A DNA stretch of 64,000 bases from Paenibacillus sp. HGH0039 (GTDB lineage: Bacteria > Bacillota > Bacilli > Paenibacillales > NBRC-103111). Shown in pieces: positions 34,222 through 43,985 of the stretch. The translations under genes and the position numbers were made by a program. The stretch lies in assembly GCF_000411255.1 (NCBI RefSeq), contig NZ_KE150412.1, forward strand, positions 712,520 through 776,519, read 5' to 3'. Within the stretch, counting starts at the first letter, position 1; each line of letters starts with the position of its first letter. The notes beneath the pieces were generated by a model. It saw only the letters and a program-made list of their open reading frames with translations. It ran no database searches and had not been told where the DNA came from.

Positions 34222-35910
34222 TTATTCTTTCGCGGCGGAAATTTGCTGGAGTTCTTCCTCAAGCAGTCTGCGGCGCAGAACTTTGCCGACCATCGTTTTC
34301 GGAAGCTGTGTCCGGAATTCGTACCGGCGCGGAACCTTGAAAGCCGCCAGACGCTCCCGGCACCACGTATTGAGCTCCTCTTCCGAAAGGATTTCGCCTT
34401 CCCTTACGATAACGAAGGCTTTCACAGTCTCTCCCCGATAAGGGTCCGGTATTCCGATCACGACCGCCTCCTTGACGGCCGGATGTTCGAAAAGTACTTC
34501 TTCGATTTCCCGCGGATAAATATTGAAACCGCCTGCGATAATGATATCTTTTTTCCGGTCCACGATCGAAAAATAACCTTCCTCGTCCACGCGGGCCATG
34601 TCTCCGGTGTAGAGCCAGCCGTTCTTGAGCACCGCCTCCGAGTCATGCGGACGGTTCCAGTACCCTTTCATGACCTGCGGCCCCTTCACGACCAGCTCGC
34701 CGATTTCGCCGATTCCCGCCTCCTCTCCGGTTGCGGGGTCCACGACTTTGGCTTCCGTATCCGGAAACGGAATGCCGATCGAGCCGATCTTCCTTCTTCC
34801 CCAGATGGGATTCGCGTGCGTCACCGGAGACGCTTCCGTTAAGCCGTAGCCTTCGATCAGGCGTCCGCCCGTCAGCTCTTCGAATCTTTCCTGCACTTCC
34901 AGAGGCAGCGGAGCGGACCCGCTGATGCATACATTAATGGACGACAAATCATACGACCGGATGTCCGGATGATTAATAAGGGCAATGTACATGGTCGGCG
35001 CGCCCGGAAATACCGTCGGCTTCAGCTTTGAAATGAGGCCCAGGATTTCGCTCACTTCAAACTTCGGCACGAGCACCATCATGCCGCTGCGGACGACCGC
35101 CTGATTCATGAGCACGGTCATGCCGAACACATGAAAAAACGGAAGCGCTGCCAAGTAGATTTCCTCCCCGTCTGCCGCCTTATGGAACCAATGCTTCGTC
35201 TGCAGCGTGTTGGCGATGAGGTTCATGTGCGTGAGCATGACGCCTTTCGAAAGCCCTGTCGTTCCACCGGTATACTGGAGCAGCGCCACATCCTCGGCCG
35301 CATTCACTTCCTCCATGACGGGTATCGCCGAAGACGCGGCAAGCAAGGTGCGGAAGGAACGAACGGACTCGCTCCACGGAACGCTCAGATCCGCCCCGTC
35401 CCGCTTCGCTTTGATCGGGTACAGGATATTCTTCGGAAAAGGCAGATAGTCTTTCAAAGAAGAAACGATGATGTGCCTCAGGTGTGTTCTCGGCATAACC
35501 GCGGCGACCCTCCGGTACAGCAGATCCAGGGTAACGATCGCGACGGCGCCGGAATCGAGAAGCTGATGCTCCAGCTCCCGCTCCATATAAAGCGGGTTCG
35601 TCTGAACCACCACTGCGCCGGCAAGCAGCGCCCCGTAATAGGCGATGACGCTCTGGGGGCAGTTGGGCAGCATAATCGCCACCCGCTCCCCTTTCTTGAC
35701 GCCGAGCTGCCTCAGTCCGTTGGCGAACCGGTAGCACGCCTCCATCAGCTGGCCGTACTTGATTTTCTTGCCCATAAAATAAAGGGCAGGCAGCTGCGGA
35801 TTTTTCCCGGCCGCCTGCACCAGGAAGTACGCTAAATTGTGCCTGGGATACTCGTAAGTCGAGGCGACTTCACTTTCGTAGTGATGCAGCCATGGCTTAG
35901 CCGAATCCAT
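34222..35910 (-). CDS. lcfA: Long-chain fatty acid-CoA ligase
   Basis: A 562-residue ANL-superfamily ligase that joins fatty acids to CoA with ATP. The AMP-binding P-loop 'LLQYTGGTTGLSKGVML' is near residue 220, the linker 'GEIGELVVKGPQVMKGYWNR' and 'GWLYTGDMARVDEEGYFSIV' hold the hinge Asp, and 'KVPRRYEFRTQLPKTMVGKV' contains the C-terminal catalytic Lys. The length matches LcfA of Bacillus subtilis (560). It lies 30 bp after fadE on the same strand, at the end of the fad operon. In Bacillus lcfA heads the fadR-fadB-etfBA operon; here it has moved to the other arm. Confidence 0.93.
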   Translation of the reverse strand: MDSAKPWLHHYESEVASTYEYPRHNLAYFLVQAAGKNPQLPALYFMGKKIKYGQLMEACYRFANGLRQLGVKKGERVAIMLPNCPQSVIAYYGALLAGAVVVQTNPLYMERELEHQLLDSGAVAIVTLDLLYRRVAAVMPRTHLRHIIVSSLKDYLPFPKNILYPIKAKRDGADLSVPWSESVRSFRTLLAASSAIPVMEEVNAAEDVALLQYTGGTTGLSKGVMLTHMNLIANTLQTKHWFHKAADGEEIYLAALPFFHVFGMTVLMNQAVVRSGMMVLVPKFEVSEILGLISKLKPTVFPGAPTMYIALINHPDIRSYDLSSINVCISGSAPLPLEVQERFEELTGGRLIEGYGLTEASPVTHANPIWGRRKIGSIGIPFPDTEAKVVDPATGEEAGIGEIGELVVKGPQVMKGYWNRPHDSEAVLKNGWLYTGDMARVDEEGYFSIVDRKKDIIIAGGFNIYPREIEEVLFEHPAVKEAVVIGIPDPYRGETVKAFVIVREGEILSEEELNTWCRERLAAFKVPRRYEFRTQLPKTMVGKVLRRRLLEEELQQISAAKE

Positions 35911-35940
35911 ACAAGATCATCCCTTTCGCGGGCCATATCG

Positions 35941-37722
35941 TCAGATGACGTATTTCTCAGCAGCTATGACACGAGCCGCAATTTCGCGCTTCAGTCCGAC
36001 CGCGTCGACCGGCGTGCTGCGCGTGAGCTTCTTCAGAACGGAGAGCTGAGTGCGCAGCACGTCACCGGTTTCCATGGCGGCCAGCGTATCCTTGGCGAGA
36101 CGCTCGATCTGGGCAAACGCCTCCTGAACGAAGATGTCCGTCATTTGGATCGCGTTCTTCGCTTTCACTTCGCCGGATTTCGCGATGAGCTTGCGCGTAC
36201 GCACCAGCGTCGTTTCCATGGCGTAAATCTGAATCATCATATCCGCCAGGTTGCTGAGCACTTCCTGCTGCTTCTCCAGGTTCATGCCGTATTTCTGTAC
36301 GGCGGAGCCGCCCGCCATCAGGAATACTTTTTTCGCCATAGCGGTCAGATGGGCTGCCTGCTCCAGCGTTTCGTCGAAAGTCTGACCCGGAATAAGCTGC
36401 ATCAGCTCGGACTGCAGAGCCTGCGCTTTGCCCATGAGATCAAGCTCGCCCTTCATCGCTTTCTTGAGCAGCGTTCCCGGAATGAGAAGGCGGTTGATTT
36501 CGTTCGTTCCTTCAAAAATCCGGTTGATCCGCGAATCCCGGTAAATCCGTTCGATTTTATACTCTTGAATGAAGCCGTAACCCCCATGAATCTGCACGCC
36601 TTCATCGGCCACGAAATCAAGCGCTTCCGATGCGAACACCTTGTTAATGGAGCATTCCAGCGCATACTCGGCGATCGCTTTGGCGGACTGCTGCCCCGCT
36701 TCCGCGCTGTTGTGGTCGAGGTTCTGGAGCGCCGTGTCGATCATGCCGGATGTGCGGTACACGATGCTTTCCGTTACATACGTACGGATATTCATTTCCG
36801 CGAGCTTCTTGCCGATCAGCGGGAAGGAAGAAATCGGCTGCCCGAACTGCGTACGGGTATTGGCGTATTTGGCACTGAGCTCGATGGCTTCCTTGCTGGC
36901 GCCGAGACAGCCCGCTCCCAGCTTGAATCGACCAATGTTCAAAATGTTAAATGCGATAATATGGCCGCGTCCGACCTCCCCGAGCAGATTTTCGACCGGC
37001 ACATGCACATCTTCAAAATAGAGCGGGCATGTAGACGATCCTTTAATGCCCATTTTTTTCTCCTCCGGTCCGACGGAGAACCCTTTCAGATTGCGTTCCA
37101 CGATAAAGGCGGTAAAATCTTTGCCGTCCACCTTGGCGTACACGATAAAAATATCCGCAAAGCCCGCGTTGGTGATATACAGCTTAGAGCCGTTCAAGAT
37201 ATAATGCTGTCCGTCATCCGACAGCTTTGCCGTCGTTTTCGCGCCCAGCGCATCCGAACCGGAAGTAGGCTCCGTCAGGCAGTAGGCCGCGATTTTTTCG
37301 CCCGTGGCAAGCTCGGGCAAATATTTCCGCTTCTGCTCCGGCGTACCGAAGAAGACGATCGGCAGGGTGCCGATTCCGACGTGGGCGCCGATCGACAAGG
37401 CAAAGGCGGACGCTTTGGACAAGTTTTCGTTAATGACGGTCGAGCTGATTTTATCGAGCCCGAGTCCGCCGTATTCCTCCGGCACATCCGCGCCCAGCAG
37501 ACCGATTTCTCCCGCTTTGCGCATCAGTTTGACGGTCAGCTCGTAGTCGAGTTTCTCAATTTCTTCGTCTTTCGGCAGCACTTCTCCTTCTACGAAGTCG
37601 CGGGTCGTCTCCATCATCATTCGCTGTTCTTCGGTAAAATCCTCCGGGGTTACGAGAGCGTTTACATCCAAATCTTCGATTACAAAACTTCCGCCTTTGG
37701 TCAACTTTCTCGTTTCAATCAT
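35941..37722 (-). CDS. fadE: Acyl-CoA dehydrogenase FadE
   Basis: A 593-residue acyl-CoA dehydrogenase of the YusJ/FadE type, which makes the trans-2-enoyl-CoA and passes electrons to EtfAB. Seen: 'YCLTEPTSGSDALGAKTTA' (FAD/substrate site), 'RTQFGQPISSFPLIGKKLAE' and 'RDSRINRIFEGTNEINRLLI', with the catalytic Glu in the EGTNEI segment; a C-terminal extension of about 180 residues is typical of this subfamily (Bacillus FadE has 594). The start at 37722 has AAAGGAGAG seven bases upstream; the frame is open for 51 more codons upstream, but that part looks non-coding. The gap to fadA is 219 bp and holds a hairpin. Confidence 0.95.
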   Translation of the reverse strand: MIETRKLTKGGSFVIEDLDVNALVTPEDFTEEQRMMMETTRDFVEGEVLPKDEEIEKLDYELTVKLMRKAGEIGLLGADVPEEYGGLGLDKISSTVINENLSKASAFALSIGAHVGIGTLPIVFFGTPEQKRKYLPELATGEKIAAYCLTEPTSGSDALGAKTTAKLSDDGQHYILNGSKLYITNAGFADIFIVYAKVDGKDFTAFIVERNLKGFSVGPEEKKMGIKGSSTCPLYFEDVHVPVENLLGEVGRGHIIAFNILNIGRFKLGAGCLGASKEAIELSAKYANTRTQFGQPISSFPLIGKKLAEMNIRTYVTESIVYRTSGMIDTALQNLDHNSAEAGQQSAKAIAEYALECSINKVFASEALDFVADEGVQIHGGYGFIQEYKIERIYRDSRINRIFEGTNEINRLLIPGTLLKKAMKGELDLMGKAQALQSELMQLIPGQTFDETLEQAAHLTAMAKKVFLMAGGSAVQKYGMNLEKQQEVLSNLADMMIQIYAMETTLVRTRKLIAKSGEVKAKNAIQMTDIFVQEAFAQIERLAKDTLAAMETGDVLRTQLSVLKKLTRSTPVDAVGLKREIAARVIAAEKYVI

Positions 37723-37843
37723 ATGCAATCTCTCCTTTAATGGATTCATATGCGAAGATAAGCTTGCTCTATTTCCGTTTCCGCCGCTTCCTGCTGACCG
37801 GTGGACGGTTCGGTTAACCCGCGCAAGGACGAAGCCGCTCTCT

Positions 37844-37881
37844 GGAGCCGTGAGGGTTCCAAAAGACCGCCTCACGGCTCC
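37844..37881. repeat. Perfect 12-bp inverted repeat between fadA and fadE
   Basis: GGAGCCGTGAGG (37844-37855) and CCTCACGGCTCC (37870-37881) form a stem with a 14-base loop. No T tract follows, so it is more likely an RNA processing or stability element than a terminator. Confidence 0.6.
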
Positions 37882-37941
37882 TTCAATCCGCGGACCCGTG
37901 AGCCGGCAAACCGTGCTTTGACGCCCGAACGACCGGACCTG

Positions 37942-39126
37942 TTATTCTCCGTAAACTTCAAACACCCCGGCCGCTCCCATTCCGCCTCCGATGCACATCG
38001 ACACGACACCGTACCCGCCGCCTCTGCGTCTCAGTTCGTGAACCAGACTGGCCGTCAGCTTCGTGCCCGTACATCCCAGCGGATGACCGAGCGCGATCGC
38101 ACCGCCGTTGACGTTCACCTTCGCTTCGTCCAGCTTCAGCTCGCGTATAATGTGCACGCACTGGGAAGCGAACGCTTCGTTGATCTCGTACAAATCCACC
38201 TGATCCTGCGTGATCCCGGCCTGCTTCAACGCCTTCGGAATCGCTTCGACCGGCCCGACGCCCATGATCTCGGGCGCTACACCCGCCAGGGCGAAGGAGC
38301 GGAATGCCGCGAGCGGCTTCAAGCCCAGCTCCTCCGCTCGCTCGCGGCTCATCAGCACAGCCGCCGCTGCGCCGTCGCTCGTCTGCGAGGCGTTGCCGGC
38401 CGTTACGCTGCCTTTCAGCGCAAAGGAGGGACGCAGCTTCGCGAGCACACCGGTTGTCGTATCGGCACGGACGCCTTCGTCCGTGTCGAGCACGACCGGC
38501 TTCTCCCAGCGCTTGCCGCCGGCGTCCACCCCTTTCACGCTCGTTTCGACGGGAACGATCTCCTCCTTAAACCGGCCCGCGGCAATCGCGGCAGCCGCTT
38601 TGCGGTGGCTCTCCGCCGCAAAGGCGTCCTGATCCTCGCGGGAGATACCGAACCGCTGCGCGACGTTCTCCGCCGTGTGTCCCATACCCATGTAAACTTC
38701 GGGCATCTCCACGGCCAGCTTCGGATGCGGCGACAGCTTGAACCCGGTCATAGGCACGTGGCTCATGCTTTCCACGCCTCCGGCAATGATCACGTCGGCC
38801 TGCCCGAGCATGATCCGCTCCGCCGCATAGGAGATGGACTGCAGCCCGGACGAGCAGAACCGGTTGATCGTGACGGCCGGAACCGCAGCCGGGAAACCCG
38901 CGTACAGGGCCATCGTCCTGGCGAAGTTCAGCCCCTGCTCGCCTTCCGGCATCGCGCAGCCGATGATGATGTCCTCCACGTCCTCCTTGCGCAGTCCCGG
39001 CGCCCGTCTGACCGCCTCGTTCAGGACGATGCGCCCGAGATCTTCGGCCCTTGTCTGGGCAAGACTGCCTTTCTTCGCTTTGCCTACCGGAGTGCGCACT
39101 ATCGATACAATGACCGCTTCTTTCAT
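37942..39126 (-). CDS. fadA: Acetyl-CoA C-acyltransferase (thiolase) FadA
   Basis: A 394-residue thiolase that cleaves 3-ketoacyl-CoA to acetyl-CoA and a shortened acyl-CoA. The nucleophile Cys91 is in '[10 protein letters not shown]', His348 in '[14 protein letters not shown]', and the second catalytic Cys378 in '[12 protein letters not shown]'. The length agrees with Bacillus FadA (391). It starts 27 bp after fadN with GAGGGGAG upstream. The order fadN-fadA-fadE is that of the Bacillus fadNAE operon. Confidence 0.96.
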   Translation of the reverse strand: MKEAVIVSIVRTPVGKAKKGSLAQTRAEDLGRIVLNEAVRRAPGLRKEDVEDIIIGCAMPEGEQGLNFARTMALYAGFPAAVPAVTINRFCSSGLQSISYAAERIMLGQADVIIAGGVESMSHVPMTGFKLSPHPKLAVEMPEVYMGMGHTAENVAQRFGISREDQDAFAAESHRKAAAAIAAGRFKEEIVPVETSVKGVDAGGKRWEKPVVLDTDEGVRADTTTGVLAKLRPSFALKGSVTAGNASQTSDGAAAAVLMSRERAEELGLKPLAAFRSFALAGVAPEIMGVGPVEAIPKALKQAGITQDQVDLYEINEAFASQCVHIIRELKLDEAKVNVNGGAIALGHPLGCTGTKLTASLVHELRRRGGGYGVVSMCIGGGMGAAGVFEVYGE

Positions 39127-39153
39127 TGTGTTCTCCCCTCGCTTCGTCCTGAA

Positions 39154-41553
39154 TTAGTTGCGCAGCGGCTTGCCTTTGGACAGCATATGCTGCATCCGCT
39201 GCTGGGTTTTCGGTTCGCCGCACAAGCTCAGGAACGCCTCGCGCTCCAGATCCAGCATGTACTGTTCCGACACCAGGCTTCCGGCCGGAACGTCTCCTCC
39301 CGCGAGCACGTGCGCCAGTTTGTTCGCGATAAGCTGATCGTGGTCGCTGATGTAACCGCCCAGCTTCATCGTATACGACGCGATTTGCAGCACCGCTTTG
39401 CCACTGTCGCCAACGACCCGGATTTTCTCTTCCTGCGGAAGCACATAGCCTTCGCGGTCCATAGCCAGCACCGCCTGCTTGGCGGTATAAATCCGGTGAT
39501 CGCCGTTCAGAACGACGGAATCTCTAGGGCCCATATAGCCGAGCCGCTTCGTATCGTAGCCGCTGGCAGACACCTTCGCCATCCCGATCGTTTCGAAGTA
39601 ACGGTTGATGTACGGCTGAAGATCCACCTCGGGATCGCCCGCGGCAAGCCGGCTGCTCCGCAGCGCCATTTCCTTGCAGCCGCCTCCGGCCGGAATGACG
39701 CCGACCCCCACTTCGACCAAGCCGAAGTAAGTTTCCGGCGAGAAAATAATCCGATCGGCCGGCAGACACGCTTCGACACCGCCTCCGAGCGTCATGCTGT
39801 GAGGCGCGGCGACGACCGGCTTCTCCAGCTTTTTCAGCGTCATCATGGAGTTCTGGAACAGCCGGATGATGCTGTCCACTTCATCCCACTCCCCGTCCTG
39901 CGCTTCCATGAGCAGGATCATCACGTTCGCTCCCACGCAGAAGTGACGGCCTTCATTGGCGAGGACCAACCCGCGGTAATTGCGCCTCACCTCTTCCGTG
40001 CTTTTCTGCACCATGGTCAAAATATCGGCGCCAATCGCATTGTTAGGCGAATGAAACTCCAGACACGCCACGCCGTCGCCGATGTCGATCAGACTCGCGC
40101 CGCTATTGCTCAGAATGACTTTGTTCTGCTGCTTGAGCGCTTTTAGCGAGATATGCTCCGGACGCGTGTCGACTTCCTTGTACGTGCCCTGGTTGTAATA
40201 AAACGTCATGCCATCACGCTTTTCGTAAAAAGCGGTGTGTCCGGCCGCAAGCCATTCCTTCACCCAGGCGGGAACGGTTTCGCCTTCTTGTTCCATTCTT
40301 GTGACCGAGCGCTCCAGACCGATGACGTCCCACAGCTCGAAAGGCCCCAGATCCCAGTTGAAGCCCCACTTCATCGCATTGTCGATCTCCACGATGGAAT
40401 CCGCGATTTCTCCCAGTTTGCCGGCCGAATAAAGCAGAACGGGTTTGATTACATTCCAGGCCAGCTCGGAATATTTATCCGGTGTAGAAAGCAGCGTTTT
40501 GATTTTACCGGCCGTGCCTTTGGCGTTCTTGGCCGCTTCCAGTGACGCAGAGGAAATTTTCCGCGACGGCGCATATTCCATGGTCCCGAGATGGAGGGCC
40601 TGGATTTCTTTTCCTTTTTCATTTTTTATCTTCTTATAAAAACCCTGCCCCTTCTTCTCGCCGATCCACCCCCGCTCCACCATGCCAGTCAGCTCCGCAG
40701 GAACGTCGAAAATCGTTTTCTCCGCTTCGTTATCGACCAGGTCGTAAACATTCCTTGCTACGTGAACGAACGTATCGAGCCCGACGAGATCCAGCGTGCG
40801 GAACGTGGCGCTTTTCGGACGTCCAAGCGCGGGGCCCGTTACGGCATCGACTTCTTCCACGGTATAACCTTTCTCCAGCATTTCCCGGAGGGTGACGAGC
40901 AGCCCGTACGTGCCGATCCGGTTGGCGATAAAGTTCGGCGTATCCTTGGCCGTTACGACGCCTTTTCCGAGCCTCTTCTCGCAAAAATCAGCCATGAAGC
41001 GGAGAATTTCGGGATCGGTAGATTCTCCCGGAATAATTTCAAGCAGCTTCATATATCTCGGCGGATTAAAGAAATGAGTGCCTAAAAAGTGCCGCTTGAA
41101 TTCCGGACCGCAGTCCTCCGCCATCGCTTGAATGGAAATCCCGGACGTATTGGAGGACACAATCGTTCCCGGCTTCCAGACCTGCTCGATCCGGGCCAGG
41201 AGCTGCTTCTTCGCGTCCAGGCGTTCCACGACCACTTCGACAATCCAGTCGACGCCCGATAATCGGGCCAGATCGTCTTCCAGGTTTCCGGGTGTGATGC
41301 GCGCCGCAAACGCTTCGCTGTACAGCGGTGCCGGATTCGTTTTCTTCAGCCTCTCAATCGCTCCCGCCGCCAGGCGGTTTCTCACTTTCGGCTGCTCCAG
41401 AGTCAGACCCGCTTTCGTCTCCTCGTCCGTCAAAACCGTCGGAACAATATCCAGCAGCAGGCACGAAATACCCGCACCCGCCAAGTGTGCCGCAATGGCC
41501 GCTCCCATCACGCCGGAGCCGATAACGGCCGCTTTCTGAATCTGATTCACCAT
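39154..41553 (-). CDS. fadN: Bifunctional 3-hydroxyacyl-CoA dehydrogenase/enoyl-CoA hydratase FadN
   Basis: A 799-residue enzyme. The N-terminal NAD-binding Rossmann fold begins 'KAAVIGSGVMGAAIAAHLAG'; the 3-hydroxyacyl-CoA dehydrogenase motif 'GTHFFNPPRYMKLLEIIPG' and the C-terminal dehydrogenase domain follow; residues from about 490 onward form a crotonase domain ('RRNYRGLVLANEGRHFCVGA', 'VVAAPHSMTLGGGVEACLPA'). Bacillus FadN has 789 residues. It carries out hydration and NAD-dependent oxidation of enoyl-CoA. It starts 45 bp after the fadF stop codon, with GGAGGG upstream. Confidence 0.95.
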   Translation of the reverse strand: MVNQIQKAAVIGSGVMGAAIAAHLAGAGISCLLLDIVPTVLTDEETKAGLTLEQPKVRNRLAAGAIERLKKTNPAPLYSEAFAARITPGNLEDDLARLSGVDWIVEVVVERLDAKKQLLARIEQVWKPGTIVSSNTSGISIQAMAEDCGPEFKRHFLGTHFFNPPRYMKLLEIIPGESTDPEILRFMADFCEKRLGKGVVTAKDTPNFIANRIGTYGLLVTLREMLEKGYTVEEVDAVTGPALGRPKSATFRTLDLVGLDTFVHVARNVYDLVDNEAEKTIFDVPAELTGMVERGWIGEKKGQGFYKKIKNEKGKEIQALHLGTMEYAPSRKISSASLEAAKNAKGTAGKIKTLLSTPDKYSELAWNVIKPVLLYSAGKLGEIADSIVEIDNAMKWGFNWDLGPFELWDVIGLERSVTRMEQEGETVPAWVKEWLAAGHTAFYEKRDGMTFYYNQGTYKEVDTRPEHISLKALKQQNKVILSNSGASLIDIGDGVACLEFHSPNNAIGADILTMVQKSTEEVRRNYRGLVLANEGRHFCVGANVMILLMEAQDGEWDEVDSIIRLFQNSMMTLKKLEKPVVAAPHSMTLGGGVEACLPADRIIFSPETYFGLVEVGVGVIPAGGGCKEMALRSSRLAAGDPEVDLQPYINRYFETIGMAKVSASGYDTKRLGYMGPRDSVVLNGDHRIYTAKQAVLAMDREGYVLPQEEKIRVVGDSGKAVLQIASYTMKLGGYISDHDQLIANKLAHVLAGGDVPAGSLVSEQYMLDLEREAFLSLCGEPKTQQRMQHMLSKGKPLRN

Positions 41554-41598
41554 GTCGGATTCCCTCCTGATCTTCGTCTGCCGTCCGGCCGCTTGATC

Positions 41599-43776
41599 TT
41601 ACGAAACGGTCTGGAACGGCGCCGGTGCCTTCGCACCAAATACGGATTCTTCGAGTATTTCCGCGATATCCCGGGTTTTGACCGTTTCTTCGGCTTCTTT
41701 CATTTTCGTGCCGTCTTCCATCATGGTCAGGCAGTACGGACAAGCCGATGAAATCACCGTCGGGTTAACCTCCAGCGCCTGCTCGGTCCGGGCCAGGTTG
41801 ACTCTCTTGCCGGCCGTTTCCTCCATCCACATCATGCCTCCGCCCGCGCCGCAGCACATCCCATTCTCACGGGAGCGGGTCATTTCAACCAATTCCACGC
41901 CGGGAATCGCTTTGAGCACATTGCGGGGCTGATCGTAGACGTTATTGTAACGGCCGAGGTAACACGAATCGTGATACGTGATCCGTTCGTTCACCTCATG
42001 GCGCGGAGTCAGCTTTCCGGTGCGGACCAGTTCATCCAGAAGTTCCGTGTGGTGAAGAACCTCGGCTTCCAGTCCGAATTCGGGATATTCGTTCTTCAAG
42101 GTGTTGTACGTATGCGGACAGGCGGTCACGATTTTGCGCACCCCGTATTTCCGGAAAATCTTACTGTTTTCCTCGCAGAGCTGCTGGAATAAAAACTCGT
42201 TCCCCAGCCGTCTCGGGGTATCGCCGGAGTTCTTCTCTTCGTTGCCGAGAATGGCGAAATTGACGTTCGCTTCGTTCATAAGTCGGACGAGCGAACGCGT
42301 GATTTTGCGGCTCCGGTTGTCGTAAGAGCCCATCGAACCGACGAAAAACAGGATGTCGAATTCCGGGTTTTCTTTGACCGTCGGAACGCTTAGTTCGCCT
42401 TCGGGATCGATTTCCTGCACCCATTTGGCCCGGTCGTTGCGCGAAATTCCCCACGGGTTGCCCTGGCGCTCGATGTTCTGCATAGCCCGCTGGCCGTCAT
42501 GCGGCATGGAGCCCTGCATCAGGACGAGATGCCTGCGCAAATCGACGATTTTGTCCACATGCTCGTTCGCTACCGGACACTGGTCTTCGCAGTTGCGGCA
42601 CGTCGTGCAGGACCAGATTTCCTCTTCGGTCATGACATCGCCGACCAGCTCCATCTCCTGCGGCTTTTTGCCCGTCGTCACCCAAGAGTGCTTCTGCGCG
42701 TTCATCGTCGGACCGATATCGGTGATGCCCGAGCCGTTCCATGCGCCCAGCTCATGTCCATCGGCGTTCATCTCATGAACCGAACTTCCCGAGAAAGCTA
42801 ATGCGGGCACCCAAGGGGATTTGCTCGTAACCGCCGCCCCCTTCTCCGTCAAGTGATCGCGCAGCTTCACGATCATATGCATCGGCGAGAGCATTTTACC
42901 GGTGCCCGAGGCGGGACACACGTTGGTGCAGCGCCCGCATTCCACGCAGGCATACAGGTCAAGCATCTGCTTCTGCGTCAAGTCTTCGATCTTACTGAGG
43001 CCGAAAGATTCCGCTTCCTCGTCTTCCAGATCCAGCTTCCGCAGCCGTCCGGCAGGTTCCCGTCTTTTCAGCAAAATATTAAGAGGAGCCGTAATGAGAT
43101 GAAAATGCTTGGACTGGGGCACATAGACCAGGAACGCCAGCAGAATGAGCAGGTGCGCCCACCAGAACACGTGATACAGAACGGCGGCCGCCCCAAGAGA
43201 TATCCATCCGAACGCAGATGCCAGCACGGACGAGATCGGTGCCATGCCGGAAGACTCCAGCCCTTCCCGGATCCGGTCGAAAGCAAGCGTGAGAAGCACC
43301 GAAACCATCAGACTGAAAATAAAGTAGACGACCAGGCTCGGCTTCCATCCTCTCTTCAGCCGTTTCAGCTTCTCTCCGTACCGGCGGTATGCGGCGTAAC
43401 CCATGGCGATCAGAATAGCCGCTACCGTGATTTCCTGGATCAGACCGAACGCTTCGTAGCCTGGAAGCGGCAGCCCGTGACCGGAAAGTCCTTTGACGAT
43501 AATATCCAGCGCGCCGAACTGAAGAATAATGAACCCGTAAAAAATAACGATGTGCATGATGCCGCTTTTCTTGTCCTTGAGCAGCTTCGTCTGGCCGAAC
43601 ACTTCAACGGCGAAATCTTTCAGCCTTTCCCCGATCTGTCCTCCCCAATCGACCGGCTGCCCAAGCTTCACATATAGGTAACGGTGGTACACCGCCTTGG
43701 CGAACAGGTAAATGCCGAATCCCGTCACGCCCAGAAACAGAATCAACTGCACGATCGCTCCCGGCATCGGAAACAA
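41599..43776 (-). CDS. fadF: Membrane Fe-S reductase FadF
   Basis: A 725-residue protein. The N-terminal about 230 residues carry several membrane spans with histidines, resembling a nitrate reductase gamma-type haem b domain. A ferredoxin domain follows with two [4Fe-4S] motifs, 'CVECGRCTNVCPASG' and 'CTTCRNCEDQCPVANEH'; the C-terminal half has two CCG (heterodisulfide reductase) domains, including 'ACPHTYNTLKNEYPEF' and 'MCCGAGGGMMW'. It matches YwjF/FadF of Bacillus, thought to accept electrons from the electron transfer flavoprotein and pass them to menaquinone. It is the first gene of the fadF-N-A-E-lcfA set and is divergent from fadR. Confidence 0.93.
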   Translation of the reverse strand: MFPMPGAIVQLILFLGVTGFGIYLFAKAVYHRYLYVKLGQPVDWGGQIGERLKDFAVEVFGQTKLLKDKKSGIMHIVIFYGFIILQFGALDIIVKGLSGHGLPLPGYEAFGLIQEITVAAILIAMGYAAYRRYGEKLKRLKRGWKPSLVVYFIFSLMVSVLLTLAFDRIREGLESSGMAPISSVLASAFGWISLGAAAVLYHVFWWAHLLILLAFLVYVPQSKHFHLITAPLNILLKRREPAGRLRKLDLEDEEAESFGLSKIEDLTQKQMLDLYACVECGRCTNVCPASGTGKMLSPMHMIVKLRDHLTEKGAAVTSKSPWVPALAFSGSSVHEMNADGHELGAWNGSGITDIGPTMNAQKHSWVTTGKKPQEMELVGDVMTEEEIWSCTTCRNCEDQCPVANEHVDKIVDLRRHLVLMQGSMPHDGQRAMQNIERQGNPWGISRNDRAKWVQEIDPEGELSVPTVKENPEFDILFFVGSMGSYDNRSRKITRSLVRLMNEANVNFAILGNEEKNSGDTPRRLGNEFLFQQLCEENSKIFRKYGVRKIVTACPHTYNTLKNEYPEFGLEAEVLHHTELLDELVRTGKLTPRHEVNERITYHDSCYLGRYNNVYDQPRNVLKAIPGVELVEMTRSRENGMCCGAGGGMMWMEETAGKRVNLARTEQALEVNPTVISSACPYCLTMMEDGTKMKEAEETVKTRDIAEILEESVFGAKAPAPFQTVS

Positions 43777-43819
43777 CCCCTTTCTCGGATGCTATACACT
43801 TTTCTCTCATTTCCACCAT

Positions 43820-43834
43820 ATAAAGCGTTTACAT
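43820..43834 (-). promoter_or_regulatory. cre-like site (CcpA) in the fadF leader
   Basis: On the minus strand ATGTAAACGCTTTAT fits the cre consensus WTGNAANCGNWNNCW except for one position (A instead of C). It lies 44 bp upstream of the fadF start codon. CcpA control of fatty acid degradation genes is known in Bacillus. Confidence 0.45.
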
Positions 43835-43847
43835 GACCCGAGCAAAC

Positions 43848-43892
43848 AAAAGCATGGTTCTCCTGACTAACGTTCGGATCAAACATGCTTTT
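43848..43892. repeat. Inverted repeat in the fadF leader
   Basis: AAAAGCATG (43848-43856) and CATGCTTTT (43884-43892) are exact complements with a 27-base loop. On the minus strand the stem is followed by TTTTGTTT, so it could act as a weak leader terminator. Confidence 0.45.
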
Positions 43893-43944
43893 CTCATGGT
43901 GCCATAACCTCGGAACTTCGCCTTGACAGCGGGTCATTCAGTCA

Positions 43945-43973
43945 TTGACATTGCCCTGGATCTATTTTATGAT
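43945..43973 (+). promoter_or_regulatory. Consensus sigma-A promoter of fadR-etfBA
   Basis: TTGACA (43945-43950), exactly 17 bp, then TATGAT (43968-43973). The FadR palindrome starts 12 bp after the -10, covering the expected transcription start. Confidence 0.8.
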
Positions 43974-43985
43974 GGCTGTAGAAAA

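Noticed and set aside
35839..37740. A 633-codon open frame opposite fadE
   Set aside because: Antisense shadow of fadE; no start signal and no family resemblance.
37723..37875. 51-codon N-terminal extension of fadE
   Set aside because: The strong AAAGGAGAG site fits ATG at 37722 and Bacillus FadE has 594 residues; the upstream part contains the inverted repeat and looks non-coding.
37801..40146. A 781-codon open frame opposite fadA and fadN
   Set aside because: Antisense shadow of two catalytically complete genes; Arg/His-rich, no recognisable domain.
43743..43937. Small open frame in the fadF leader
   Set aside because: It overlaps the cre-like site and hairpin, lacks a ribosome binding site and has no coding character.
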